A DNA stretch of 64,000 bases. It comes from Aricia agestis (Eukaryota; Arthropoda; Insecta; Lepidoptera; Lycaenidae). Position 1 is the stretch's first letter. Each line of letters opens with the position of its first letter. The DNA lies in the NCBI RefSeq assembly GCF_905147365.1, contig NC_056422.1, positions 8,372,501 through 8,436,500 on the forward strand. The letters are read 5' to 3'. The translations under genes and the position numbers were made by a program. The notes under the pieces were generated by a model. That model saw only the letters and a program-made list of their open reading frames with translations, did no database searches and was not told the DNA's origin. Shown piece after piece: positions 1 to 11,124 of the stretch.

Positions 1-1690
1 GAGTTGAATTCCCGGAGGGGCGACGAAAAACTAAAAGCACTTTAGGTTTTATAAAAATCACTTCATTATAACTCTTTGAATTCGCTATCCCCTATAGTTT
101 TGGAATATGCCTACAGAAATAGGTAATACTTTAAATTCACCCAGTATATTAGCAACAGATAATAAAAAACAAGTTTATATTATTAAACTTTTTGTAACAG
201 CCTGTATACCGGTTGTAAAATATTAGATTGTGATGGCATCACAGCGTTACGTGTGATGGGGGTAATTACAGCCTTCTCGGGTTGCCAGTTACCAATTGCC
301 ACACTACACCGACCTCAAATATCTCTAATGGCCGACTAAAATCGTAGTCTTGATGAGCTGCATGTTTTGTAGGTACGGATCAAATATGAAACCAAGATAA
401 AAAATACTTTGTTATAATCGTCTTCCCATGATTGTACTTTTTTTACATGGGAATTAATGCTTTTTGGTGTACACTTCCCTGGCAGATCGGGGACATCGGC
501 TGGGGTAGGTGGGTACTCCAAAGTAGGGTTTATCCACTAGAACCCCATGGTGCTCTATTCCCCGCAACGCATGATAGTACCTAATTTTACATTAAATTAA
601 AATCTTTTTAAGGCCCGCACTACCTTAAACTAGCGCTATCTTTAATTTAATTCCTAGTTAACCAGACTAAATAAAATAAAAAACAGTAATATAAGCTGCA
701 GACAGGTAATTGCGTGTAATATTCTTATTAAAACTTTTTATCGAAAAAATATTATTGTTTAAGTATGACAATTTTCTGTTAACGCATCTCAAAATCTGTA
801 AGGTCTAGAAAACTGATTTTTTACACAAGTAACTACAGTTCAAAAATGTTCGATAGTTTAATTTTTACAAAGAACCTTGTTTTAGACACATTTTTGCTAG
901 GATCTTCGAAGTTTACTGTCTTTTCTTTAATATTTTTTTTAATATCTAAAAGAGCATTGATAAAACCTAAATTTGCTCAAAATACTTTTTTCACAATCAT
1001 TATAGTTCGTCTTTTGTTCATAGTAAAACTAACTTGGCGATGATTTTGCATCGTCCTTTTTCACCTGGCATATGAAAGACGGGCGTGAGTTTGAAGAGAG
1101 AAGGACGATGAATGATTTTTGGGGTTAGTCGCCCTCTTAATAATAATTATTGTTATAAACTAATTTTTATCTTTGTTCCTATTCCTATTAAAAATGTAAA
1201 ACCAAAAGAGTTTTATAACAAAGTATTTGATTCATTTAGTGACGTGGGCGGTGGCCGGTGGTCATTTTGCCCCTATAAGGCTAGGAACCCATACCTTAAA
1301 ATGACAAAGGGATATCAAAAACAAGAAATGCCACGTGTGTTGAATGCTGATCCAAATCTTTTGACTCATGGGCACGGTCAGCAAAGCAAGTTCCCCATGC
1401 CCTTACTAATAAAAATATGATCTCTACATTAGTAGATCTTTATATTTACCGTGTATACAGAGCATAGACAACAAAGAATAAAAAGTATAGGTCTACCAGA
1501 ATTTGATGGCAAAAAATGAGACAAAAATGGACTCTAGCAATACCGGGGTAATTGGAATCATTTTGATCCTTTTTTCCTTATTGCGGTTGATTAAGTATGT
1601 GAAACATTCAAATACAAAAAAAATTATCCAATGATCAAGGATATTTTTTGAAAATCTGCCATCAAAATTTGCCATCAGATCCTGGTAGTC
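1..1690. other. Intergenic, no gene seen
   Basis: No reading frame here has family features, splice context or codon bias that I would defend. A short piece at about 190-213 matches the end of the GTAACA..CCTGTATA MITE family found at 1715, 16016, 24622 and 31845. The remainder is AT-rich DNA without visible structure. Confidence 0.5.
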
Positions 1691-1714
1691 CTATAGTTAC
1701 TTCCGTAACTACTT

Positions 1715-1903
1715 TTGTATACGAGCAACTTTCTTTCAACTATTGTACGGGAAACTCCACGACGCTGGGGCGCTTGCCCATACAAATCACAAATAAAATT
1801 TTGCTCTTTCAGCGCTGCTACTTTCACAATGAATTCTATAAAAGGGGGTGTATGTACACACTCTTTATCAATTAGTTTTGTAACAGCCTGTATACAAAAG
1901 CGG
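1715..1903. repeat. MITE fragment, GTGTAACAAAA family
   Basis: The right end reads TTTTGTAACAGCCTGTATA, matching the ends of the copies at 16016-16230, 24622-24879 and 31845-32135. The interior shares the words CCCATACAAATCACAAAT and CTCTTTCAGCGCTGCTAC with the 24622 copy. The left end is not clear. Short ORFs on both strands across this stretch are chance frames in the repeat. Confidence 0.5.
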
Positions 1904-2304
1904 CTTGACAATAATTACGCTGTTAAGCATTCGTGTACTAACCCACAAAAAATTACGTATTGAGTTACGAATGCAGTTATGTTCTTTAAATAATTTAGAA
2001 CTTCTGACTGCATTCAAAATTGAACAACAAAAAAAAATGTGGGTTAGGACACTAATGCTTAACAGCGACCAGAAAACTGTAACGTTTGTACACATTACAC
2101 ATAAAGTAGTTGTTGTAGTTCATGTTTTGTTTGTGGAACTAATGCATAATGTATTTCCAGCGACTTAAACTTAAAGTGTAAGTATGTAAGTACACGGGAA
2201 TCATACACTTAGCAGTTTGCACCCATAACATAAGCTGTAGTCCGTTTTTTGTTTAAATACAGAGAGAAGAAAATATAGAGAATAGTCCGATACTATCTCT
2301 AGTA
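1904..2304. other. Intergenic, nothing recognised
   Basis: A short inverted word pair (GTGTACTAACCCACA at about 1933 and TGTGGGTTAGGACACTAAT at about 2039) flanks a 90-bp segment, so a small foldback element is possible. No gene is seen. Confidence 0.4.
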
Positions 2305-2523
2305 TCTATACTAATATTATAAAAACGAAAGTGTGTCTGTCTGTGACTTCTTCACGCCCAAGCCGCTGAACCAATTTTGCTGACATTTGGTATGGGGATC
2401 CTTTATGTCCCGAGAAAGAATAAAGGATACTTTTTATCCCCGAAAATTGTACAGTTCCCGCGCTAAAAACGAATTTTGGTGCTCTATGTACATTTTCTAT
2501 CCAATTTTGTCGCAAATATCTAG
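2305..2523 (+). mobile_element. Short non-autonomous Helitron
   Basis: It begins TCTATACTAATATTATAAA directly after a host A and ends CTAG directly before a host T, the A|TC...CTAG|T arrangement expected for Helitrons. The interior has the TCTGTCTGT stretch and the 'CTTCACGCCCAAGCCGCTGA' type words found in related copies at 46255, 46948, 54160 and 60288. It is 219 bp and has no coding capacity. Confidence 0.7.
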
Positions 2524-2567
2524 TACTAGAGCCTATTTGTCAATGCAAACAAACAAACTATAGTGTA

Positions 2568-2980
2568 TCTAATATATAAAGTTCTCGTGTCACGCGCACA
2601 AGCGAACTCCTCCAAAACGGCTCAACCGATTTTAATGAAATTTTGTATGTACTATCAGAGAAGTTGATTCCTAGGCAGTTGTGGGACCTACGTAGCTTGG
2701 TCGCGTTACGTCAAACCCAGCCGACAGATCACAATTAACATTAACTTGACATGATCCGACCAAATGACCTAGGAATCAATTTCCTCGATGGTACCATCGA
2801 GAAAATTGATTGGAATTGGGTTTGACCGCGACCGATTTAATTACTTAGGTCCGCCATCTGCCTAGGAATCAACTTCTCTGATAGTACATTTGTTAGGCCT
2901 GAGAAGAGGTTTTTATCTACTTTTTATATTGATACTAGAAATAATTTATATGGCAAAACAACATTTGACGGGTCAGTTAG
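2568..2980 (+). mobile_element. Short Helitron interrupted by a MITE
   Basis: The 5' end TCTAATATATAAAGTTCTCG follows a host A. The 3' end GACGGGTCAGTTAG precedes a host T and looks like a decayed form of the GCCGGGGCAGCTAG end seen in the copy at 63381-63696. Alignment with that copy breaks exactly where a MITE sits (2652-2884) and resumes after it. Without the MITE the element is about 180 bp. Confidence 0.65.
2652..2884. mobile_element. MITE, CTATCAGAGAAGTTG family
   Basis: The terminal inverted repeats are near-perfect over 27 bp, opening CTATCAGAGAAGTTGATTCC and closing with its complement. A TA dinucleotide flanks each side (2650-2651 and 2885-2886). Other copies or fragments are at 10755-10860, 10862-13278 (split), 13572-13745, 38524-38714 and 40344-40511. 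The TA target suggests a Tc1/mariner-type mobiliser, but the superfamily is not established. Confidence 0.7.
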
Positions 2981-3250
2981 TTTATTACATTCTACACAGG
3001 GACCACTTTTTTGTCGACGGTACGGTGTACCTGCGTAGAATCCGCGTGAGTCAACTACTATCTGACAATGACCTTACTCGGTCTTACCTGCCTTATGCCT
3101 CTCTTTGTTTACTTCACCAAAACTGACACACTTTCTTATCGTGTTTGTAATGCATTATTATTATTTACTTTTATTAAAAAATACAGTCAAGTCGCAATTA
3201 TTGCGTAAGCATATTTCAAAATGTTCTTTATTTAAATGTCGACATTTACA

Positions 3251-4433
3251 ATAAGGTAAAAGCACTAATAGTAGACTCGGAACTAATAGATGACACTTAC
3301 GACAAAAATACCATAAAAATAAGAATTAGTCTAATTTTTTCTCAACACCATAAATTTTATAAGCTTCTCAAGCTGTCTGTTGATGTGAAAATATATATTT
3401 GGGACGCCTTCGGGAACAAAATTTTAAAATGGGATCAGTTTTCGTAAATAATGTGACCACGTCAACACGCGCTCGGCAATTTCTTAGTAAATAGGTTAAG
3501 GAAGGCGAAATTTTGCTGGTAAGTTTTGAATACATTTATTTGATTTTTTGTAATTACTATTGATTTCATTGGATTAATGGTCATATTGTATACACTAATT
3601 AATGTTTATTTATGTTTTTTTTTCCATTTTCCCTAACAATATAAAGGATGTCTACTATTAGTTCTTGAAAATGTAAAAAACCTAATAGATGACATGGATC
3701 TCATCTTTTAGTTTTGCAATACATACTAAAGTTATTTTGTAGTTTATTCTACTGCAAATATCACCACTATTCTCTGAAAATATAATTCTATTAACAAACT
3801 AACAAATTAGAACTACTGTACCTAAAAATGGACATATTAGACCTTGTACTGATCTAAAAATCGATTGCTTTAGTTTTTTAGCAGTAAAAGGAGAGCTGAG
3901 AAAAGAAAGAAGAAAAAAGAAGAGGCAAGAGAAGCATGGAGATAATAAAGCCTGAAAATAAATTTACTAGGGAAAAAATATGAAAAATAAAAATAAGAGG
4001 TAAGATAGTTTCAGCATGGAAGAAGAATGGATAGAATCTGGAGACAACGTGGATAATATTTCATATGCATGTAGATACTATGATTAAGTAAATGAAATCT
4101 TAAAAAAAACGGCAAATAAAGACCTAATAATAGGAAAAATGTAAAATGTAATGTAATGTTCTATGTCAACTATTAGTTCATATTGGTGTCTACTATTAGT
4201 GATGTTCGTTTATTGTGATGTCATCTGTTAGTACTTATGACTAAGTTTACAAAAAGACCAATAATATATATTTTTATTGATTTGTCAGAGAATAATTATA
4301 ACAGTTTTATTTTGTAAGAGTTACTGAAGACATGGAAGAAGTTATCAATCCTCTATTTTCATAAATATATATTTTATAACATTCAAATGTTTAAGTTTCC
4401 TTAAAGCGTCTGCCATTAGTGCTTTTACCTTAT
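3251..4433. mobile_element. Non-autonomous DNA element, AGGTAAAAGCACTAAT ends
   Basis: The two ends carry an inverted repeat: ATAAGGTAAAAGCACTAAT at 3251 and its complement ending at 4433. The words TCTACTATTAGT and CTAATAGATGACA recur in the interior in both orientations. No coding frame is seen over about 1.18 kb. A purine-rich AGAAAAGAAAG tract lies near 3897. The superfamily is unknown. Confidence 0.55.
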
Positions 4434-4515
4434 GAGCTTTACTCACTTTTTTTTCAAGATTTAATTTTAAACACAAAGGCATCGTAACTTACGTATACGA
4501 TTCGTAAGCGCCTTG

Positions 4516-5900
4516 TCTCTAAATAGTATAAAACAAAGTCGCTTTCCGCTGTCTGTATGTATGTGTGTGTGTATGTATGCTTAGATCTTTAAAACTACTC
4601 AACTGATTTTGATGCGGTTTTTTTTAATAGATTGAGTGTTTCAAGAGGAAGGTTTATATGTATAACATATGCATAATATGGTAGAGAAACACTGATAATT
4701 TTAGAGGTTTCTAATGTTATGTCGTAAATAAATTCATTTTTTTGCGTTTATATTGCAAACGCTGGCTAAACCCTACGAGATAGATCAAAATAATGTACTA
4801 CAGTATTGTACACCTTAATAAGGTAAACAAAAAAGTCCGCGATGGTATATGTGTATTTCTTAGGGATAACTCACAATAGCCATTTTTGTTCTTTACTTTT
4901 TACGAAAAATAATGGCTTATTTACGAAGCGATTTTAACAATTTACAACATTAACCCTTATCCAAATAAACATGTTTGGAAGCTAAGACATTAAATGTAGA
5001 TTATAATTGTCTTTTACACTATACAATTTCGATCAATACTTTAGAAGTTTTCAAACGTATAAACTTACGCGGAATCAAAAAATATGTCGCGCGGCGGCGG
5101 CCGAGGGACATAGCGGTTACGGCGGAACCGGCCGGGGGCTCTCATAAGCTTCGGGCTTATGTTATTGTAGTACATAGTGTATTTCGTCATTGCGTGGTTG
5201 TGCAGACGGTAACGCAGAGGAGCAACCACAGCGCTTTCTTTCAGATATTCATTGTTTCAGGTTCTTTGGTTTCTGAATTGTCGATAAAAATATATTTGAC
5301 TTGGTTAGAAAAACGGACTTTTGTTTTTGCTTTGCGATTGGGTTATTTGTTGCTTTGTGGGTATTACTATACGATCATGCCTGGAAGACGTCGTCGTTCG
5401 AACATAGGTCGTAGTACAGTGAATGCCAAAAGAGCACGTTCAGCAAGAGATGAAGAATCGTCAACGGAACGTGAGACTCGCCTCAGCCAGAATAGTGATA
5501 GAAATCGGATACAGAGAGAAAGAGAATCGTCTGTAGAGCGTGAGGCTCGCCTCAGTCGGAATAATGATAGAATTCGGATACAGAGAGAAAAAGAATCGTC
5601 TGTAGAGCATGAGGCTCGCCTCAGTCGGAAAAATGATAGAATTCGGATACAGAGAGAAAGAGAATCGTCTGTAGAGCGTGAGGCTCGCCTCAGCCAGAAT
5701 AGTGATAGAAATTGAATACAGAGAGAAAGAGAATCGTCTGTAGAGCGTGAGGCTCGCCTCAGCCAGAATAGTGATAGAAATCGAATACAGAGAGAAAGAG
5801 AATCATATGTAGAGCGTGAGGCTCGCCTCAGCCAGGATAGGGATAGGCATCGAATACAGAGAGCAAGAAAATCATCCGCAGACACATAGTAACACCGAAC
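4516..5900 (+). mobile_element. 5' part of an autonomous Helitron
   Basis: A 5' end reading TCTCTAAATAGTATAAAACA, then CGCTTTCCGCTGTCTGTATG and a GTGTGTATGTATG run, matches the usual opening of a large lepidopteran Helitron family (from memory). It is followed by the N-terminal coding repeat of the Rep-helicase-type protein at 5377. Nothing resembling the Rep or helicase domains follows, so the element is truncated after about 1.4 kb. The host base before TC is G rather than A, so the boundary is approximate. A shorter copy of the same 5' end is at 8417-8530. Confidence 0.55.
5377..5889 (+). pseudogene. Helitron protein N-terminal repeat, broken
   Basis: The frame opens MPGRRRRSNIG, a basic start, and runs into about seven copies of a 20-residue unit of the form RIQRERESSVEREARLSRNN, encoded by 60-bp tandem repeats from about 5451 to 5875. 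Arg/Glu-rich repeats of this kind commonly precede the Helitron-like N domain and PIF1-type helicase in insect Helitron proteins; this is recalled family knowledge. A TGA at 5713-5715 replaces an Arg codon of the repeat, the frame then continues to a TAG at 5887, and no Rep or helicase motif follows. It is therefore a decayed 5' fragment. A long open frame on the opposite strand is a shadow of the same 60-bp periodicity. The repeat could also belong to a different coiled-coil protein, but the Helitron 5' end upstream argues for this reading. Confidence 0.6.
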
Positions 5901-6092
5901 AAATCGAACAACCAAACAGCCACAGACCCGAGAGAGTAACTAATTCATGGGTAAATAAAGAAAATTCTGCCAATTTTTGCGAAACTTTTATCGTTTACGC
6001 AGCACAATAGGAAAAATCACCCGATTTTGAAACATTCTTCATTGGTGCTCCGCTTCTATTGGTCTTAGCGTGATAATATATTATAGGCTACA

Positions 6093-7266
6093 TCCTACTA
6101 ATATTATAAAGGCGAAAGTTTGTTTGGATGTATGGATGTGTGGATGTATGGATGTTTGTTACTCTTTCACGCAAAAACTACTGAACGGATTTTAATGAAA
6201 CTTTACAATAATATAGCTTATACATCAGAATAACACATAGGCTACAATTTTAACCGACTTTCAAAATGGGGGAGGTGTTATGTTCGTTTTCTTATATTCA
6301 ACGATTACTCCGCCGTATGTTACCCGATTTTTATATTCACAAAAGTGGTGATCTGATGAAGGATCCATAAGTAATCGAGGGAACTCCTCAAAACTTATAG
6401 GGAAACGTGTAGTGACTTCGGTTTCGTGAGAAGTATTCTAAGCATATGCTACCAACAAGTAAGATTTTGCACCGAGATATACCTGGTATACCGTGGTTCG
6501 GAAGGTGCTGAGAGAACTCCTGATTCTTTATAGATACAAGTTTGGGAGTTTCGGCGTTGTTTTAAGAACAGGAACCATATGCTACTATGCAAATTACATT
6601 CATCATCATCATCATCACTACCATATTATACCATTTCATAGTCTTTTAGATCGAGAGTCGAGTTTGTCAAGCGATAATTAAAAAAAATCTTTATTTTATT
6701 TCTAAAAATAGATTGACGACCTCTGTGGCTCAGTGGTGAGCGCGTTGGTAGCTCAAGCCGGAGGTTGCGGGTTCAAATCCCGCCGACGGAACAAAAAGTT
6801 TTCAAAGTTCCTGGGTCATGGATGTGTATTAAATATGTGTATCATATAATAAAAATCTTAAATATATGTATAGTATATAAGTATTAAATATATTTCCGTT
6901 GTCTGGTACCTGTAACACAAGTCCATCAGGTACTTACCACGGGGCCAGACTGACGTGGTGTGAAGCGTCCATAGATAAAAAAAATCTATACCTACCTAAT
7001 ATAATAACATTGAAGAGTATGTTTGCTTGAACGCGTCAATCTCAGGAACTACAGGTCCGATTTAAAAACTTATCTCAGTGTTAGATTGATCATTTATCGA
7101 GTAAGACTATAGGCTATATTATATAATATATTATCACGCTAAGACTAATACGACCGAAGAAACTCAGGAAAATGCGGGAAAAATGGGGAAAATATTTTTT
7201 ATGGGAAAATGTACGGTTTCTGTAAAATTCCTAATTTACGCGGGCGAAGCCGCGCGGGACATCTAG
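6093..7266 (+). mobile_element. Non-autonomous Helitron with nested SINE
   Basis: It starts TCCTACTAATATTATAAAGG after host A (6092) and ends in a GC hairpin (GCGGGCGAAGCCGCGCG) followed by CATCTAG before host T (7267). These are canonical Helitron termini. The tRNA-type SINE at 6711-6987 sits inside. A second repeat piece at about 6248-6500 (AACCGACTTTCAAAATGGGG and 'GTAATCGAGGGAACTC') is shared with 47810-48190. DNA just left of the element (6040-6090) resembles its own 7110-7160 segment in inverse orientation, so an inverted Helitron fragment abuts it. Confidence 0.7.
6711..6987 (+). repeat. tRNA-derived SINE
   Basis: The head carries pol III promoter boxes: an A-box-like TGGTGAGCGCGTTGG and a perfect B box GGTTCAAATCC. 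The body carries GTCTGGTACCTGTAACACAA and ends GAAGCGTCCATAGATAAAA. Copies lie in reverse at 32153-32420 and 44640-45190. It is not a functional tRNA gene, because the cloverleaf head is fused to an unrelated body and a poly-A or ATT tail. Confidence 0.75.
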
Positions 7267-7617
7267 TCTCGTATATAAACGATGTATCAAATCCCGTAAA
7301 TTTTTCATTTCTAGCTAATATTGCTCTCAAAATTACCGAATGTAACCAAACTAAATTATGTCTGATCAAGCAAACACGCCAAAGTACTAATATTATGTTT
7401 TTTTTCTTCATAAAGCAGGTGTTTTAAGCAAGAAATGATCACAAAGTATGTATTCAATGTAAATTACCGTATGGTTGATTGTAAACCACTGGTGATTGTG
7501 GCTGAAACGGCGCCAAAACACCTGGACACCTGGACAACTGCAGCTGCGATTTTGTAATAACAATCAATGCTCTACTTGGCAGTCGGATAAAAACTTGAAA
7601 TATATTTTAACATAAAT
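7267..7617. other. Intergenic, nothing recognised
   Basis: AT-rich spacer. No gene or repeat boundary is seen. Confidence 0.4.
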
Positions 7618-8057
7618 AATCGGCCATGTGCGAGTCGAACTCGCGCACGAAGGGTTCCGTACCATTATAGAGAAAAATTAGGGCAGTGTTTTTTGTATGG
7701 GAGCCCCTCTTAATTTTTTATTTTATATTAAGTAATATTATTATTAAATATTAAAGCAAACATAATATAAAACTAAGGATTGTGTGAAAAATTTAAGAAC
7801 CTACCTGTTGCTATTATTGATATAGAGCAAAAAAAAGCCAAAAAAATCACGTTTGTTGTATAGCCCCCCTTAAATATTAATTTTATTTTGTTTAATAGTA
7901 TTTGTTGTTAGAGCGGCAATGGACATACACAATCTGTGAAAATTTCAACTCTCTAGCTAATTACTGTTCTTGAGTTACAGCCTGGTGACATACAGACGGA
8001 CAGACAACGAAGTCGTAGTAATAGGGTCCCGTTTTTACCCTTTGGGTACGGAACCCT
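7618..8057 (+). mobile_element. RTE-like LINE 3' tail
   Basis: It opens CGGCCATGTGCGAGTCGAAC, contains GTATGGGAGCCCC and GAGTTACAGCCTGGTGACA, and ends GGGTCCCGTTTTTACCC then TTTGGGTACGGAACCCTC. The same layout is at 39490-39970. I recall this as the 3' end of a widespread lepidopteran LINE (RTE-like). No RT-coding sequence is attached, so it is a 5'-truncated insertion or a SINE mobilised by it. Confidence 0.55.
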
Positions 8058-8314
8058 CAAAGTATCAATCGCTTTTCAAGATGCTTTTAATATTGTTCGA
8101 GAACTTTAGGAAGGTGTCATTAATTTGTGACTTGCACAGTAAAAATGATTTCTGAATTAAGGTAGCCATTTTTTTTTAAAAGGTAGATGACATGGTCGGT
8201 AGATTATGTAGAGTTTCACAGGCAACGAGAAAGTGGATAGTTTTAAACAAAAGAGGACCAACAGTTAGCCAAGGCAGAGACAAATTTAAAATCATAAACA
8301 GAAAAAATAATCCA

Positions 8315-8416
8315 ATTGCGAGTTGGACTTGCGCACGAAGGGTTCTGACTTCTGTACTTCTGTCTATTATAGAGCGAAAGTAGGCAAAAAATTTTAGTAC
8401 CGAACCCTCAAAAGCT
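8315..8416 (+). repeat. Fragment of the RTE-like tail
   Basis: Internally deleted copy of the 7618 repeat: GCGAGTTGGACTTGCGCACG then AAGGGTTC, and finally ACCGAACCCTCAAAAG. Confidence 0.45.
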
Positions 8417-8530
8417 TATAATTCTCTACTTAAACAAAGTCTCTTTCCTCTGTCTGTCTTTATATAGAGATCCTTAAAACTTCAAAACGGATTCTGAGGT
8501 TGTTTCTTGTGCAGTGCTTAGAATTTAGAT
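8417..8530 (+). repeat. Helitron 5'-end fragment
   Basis: ACAAAGTCTCTTTCCTCTGT then GAGATCCTTAAAACTTC matches the 5' end at 4516 (ACAAAGTCGCTTTCCGCTGT, GATCTTTAAAACTAC). About 110 bp are retained. Confidence 0.45.
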
Positions 8531-9852
8531 CTACATTACAGGCCAGTTTACATTAGCCAGCGCTTTTTTGCAAAATTGAATTCCAGTTTATTCCAGTAGC
8601 CAACTTTGGATTTGATTACTGGATTCGAATAACGCAAACCCGGTTCAAGGTCCTGTCAGAGGCAAAATAATTATGAACGCGAGCGACTTTACAAATCGCA
8701 CGAGGACTGGACTGGTTTTAAGTATGTTAGTCTACAGATAAGTTCAAAAGCACTATGACTCACCGTCACGACTCATGGTCATCGAATGTTTTTATAACTT
8801 TATCGTTTAGATTGGAAACAACTTTTTTACATACATTTGGTTCGTGATAGAACATTCCAATTTTAAATTCTGTGACTTGAAACTAGCATGAGGAAAATGT
8901 TTGTTCAATGGGTGTTTTAGGTATTTTAGTGTAACCGGCCGCCTAAACAAGCAAATCTTTACTATTCAATTTATGGTCAATATCACGTATTGCGTAATAT
9001 TATTGACCGTCTAGGCTCTATGGTTGAGGTGAACATCGCGCGCCCTCAATCTAATTGTCAAATAAACTGTTCAATAAAATTGAAGCGTGATATTGCACAA
9101 TAAAATTGACCGTTTAGGGCCCCGCTAACACATTTAAACTAAGTTAATTCGGAAACCAGGTCTTTACTAACTATTTGATATTTTGAAGTGTCTCAAGTGT
9201 CGTGTAACGTGTTAGTAAATAATTGTGTCAATTACAATCGTAAATATTTGAGGCTATCGATGTTAAGTGTTACTGTTTGTAAACAGTTTTGAGTATTATG
9301 CATATTTCGTGTTAGAAATCAGAATAAAGATTTTATTTGTAATTTTATTCGCCTTGTAAATTACCTTACCGTTGCCATATTATCTAGGTACTATACGTCT
9401 AACCCCGGGACTCATAAGTACATATTTTCATACCGAATTTCAGCAAGATCGGTTCAGCAACTGTAACGATTTTATTGTTCCTACAAATCTTATGAATGAG
9501 GTTGTATATGTGATTTTTTCTATACTGGCTGGGACGCCAAAGCTGTTTTTTGTTTTTTCACACTTTGACATTTTTGCTTCGGATTTTCTTCTGCTACGAG
9601 TTACGAATAGACGATTTTGGGAAAACTTAATTATTTCTCTATTTTTGCAGTTTATAAATAATAAATAATTACTATCCCCACTTGGGGATCACCGGGACGG
9701 TAATCTCCGCGACCCTACCTGCCTGCTCTGCATCTAGTCTAATTTCAACATACCTGTCTACCACTTACCTACCGGAGCTTTCAGCAAAGTAAAGTACACC
9801 TGGGCACAACAGGATCACACTTTGTGAATGACGAACCACGAGAACCACGACC
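8531..9852. other. Intergenic with small decayed repeats
   Basis: Two similar words, TATTGCGTAATATTATTGAC (8993) and TATTGCACAATAAAATTGAC (about 9092), suggest a decayed repeat of roughly 130 bp. The stretch at 9370-9470 (CCCCGGGACTCATAAGTAC, then TTTCAGCAAGATCGGTTCAG) looks like a reversed Helitron interior. A 98-codon open frame starting near 9372 covers this and is not a credible gene. Confidence 0.4.
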
Positions 9853-10076
9853 CATATTCCCTATAATCTATATTCTCTCTATCTATATCTATATTTTAAT
9901 ATATTTTTAAGTTCATTTCTATTAATTTTATTTAACACACCTATATGCAATGATATTCTATGTTACTAACGTAACATATTCCCTATAATCTATATTCTCT
10001 CTATCTATATCTATATTTTAATATATTTTTATGTTTATTTCTATTAATTTTATTTAACACACCTATATGTAATACA
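9853..10076 (+). repeat. Two-copy tandem duplication, period 122 bp
   Basis: The stretch from CATATTCCCTATAATCTATA at 9853 through ATTTTATTTAACACACCTAT is repeated from 9975 with a few substitutions. The linking word GCAATGATATTCTATGTTAC recurs again at about 10157. This looks like a recent local duplication, with no coding content. Confidence 0.7.
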
Positions 10077-10256
10077 CAACAACAGAAAGATAGACTAGAG
10101 ATATTCTTTCTGCAAGTATAAAAATGAGGCCTTACGAGTTAACCTGACGATTACAAGCAATGATATTCTATGTTACTAATTGATTACAAGAGTGTATACC
10201 GCATACGTCGTTATTGCGACTGCGTGTGGCCAACCAAACCAGTAATTTTGTCTGTT

Positions 10257-10420
10257 AAGGCCAGGTAGTTCTTAAAATTAGCAGGTCGACCGTCGATGTC
10301 TGTCAGTACGATAATACATAAAGGACATTAAAATACCATTCATAATATCAGCGCGCCTTGTACAGTGGCGGTTATGACGCTCGCCGCGTCTTTGATAGGG
10401 CGAAATAGGAGAAAAGAAAA
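10257..10420 (+). repeat. Dispersed repeat, first copy
   Basis: The words AAAATTAGCAGGTCGA, CGATGTCTGTCAGTACGA and TCAGCGCGCCTTGTACAGTG occur in the same order and orientation at 57872-58022. The shared length is about 150 bp. No TIR or poly-A is apparent in either copy. Confidence 0.6.
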
Positions 10421-10754
10421 TTATACATTTTATTTTATTTTCTAATGACCGAATCATTAATTAAAAACTATTCGGTTATTTTGTTAGAACTAAGTATAAA
10501 AAAACTATCCTTTTTGTAAAAAAAAATCATTGTCATTGAAAATTACGAGATGTTCGAATTTGAAGTGTATTTTTATGGTAATATTCAAGATTTTTTTACA
10601 GAATTACCATGCCATTTTTCAATATTCTGTTCATTTATTTTGTTACTTTGTTCTTTTTTGAGTCTACATCAATTTTGGTGTAAGAGAATTCCACATAATT
10701 TCTTCAGACTGGAAGCTTAAAAATCAGTATTTTCCCAGAATCCACGAAGCCTCG
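10421..10754. other. Intergenic, nothing recognised
   Basis: AT-rich with several T runs. No gene or repeat end is seen. Confidence 0.4.
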
Positions 10755-10860
10755 CCTTAATGTCAAACCCAGCCAGTCGCCTTAATGTCAACAGATCACA
10801 TTGAAGATCACATAATCAGACCAAATGACGTACTTAGTTTCTTTGCCCATGAATCATGGT
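10755..10860. repeat. MITE fragment, CTATCAGAG family
   Basis: Carries TGTCAAACCCAGCCAGTCGC, CAACAGATCACATTGAAG and CAGACCAAATGACGTAC, the interior words of the 2652 family. Both termini are missing or decayed. It directly abuts the next copy at 10862. Confidence 0.5.
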
Positions 10861-11124
10861 ACTCTCAGAAAAGTTGTTTCATAGGCGGACCAACGTAATT
10901 TAGTCTATTTATGTCAAACCCAGCCGACTGATCACGCCTAACATTGAATTGATATAAGCCGTGGTAGATAGTAGTAGGTAGTAGTTTATAAGTGGTAGAG
11001 CCATGCTTTGGCACGAATGGGCCGGCTCGACCGGGGAAATACCACGGGCTCACAGAAAACCGGCGTGAAACAGCGCTTGCGCTGTGTTTCCCCCTACCCT
11101 ATTCCCCTTCCTTACCCTTAGCCT

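Noticed and set aside
5367..5915. 182-codon open frame on the minus strand
   Set aside because: It is the mirror of the 60-bp repeat in the Helitron frame; its repeated Leu/Arg pattern follows from the DNA periodicity.
6711..6800. Possible tRNA gene
   Set aside because: The pol III boxes are present, but the head is fused to a SINE body seen in other copies, and a proper acceptor stem is lacking.
9372..9668. 98-codon open frame
   Set aside because: Begins with a non-ATG codon, covers Helitron-like DNA and has no recognisable feature.
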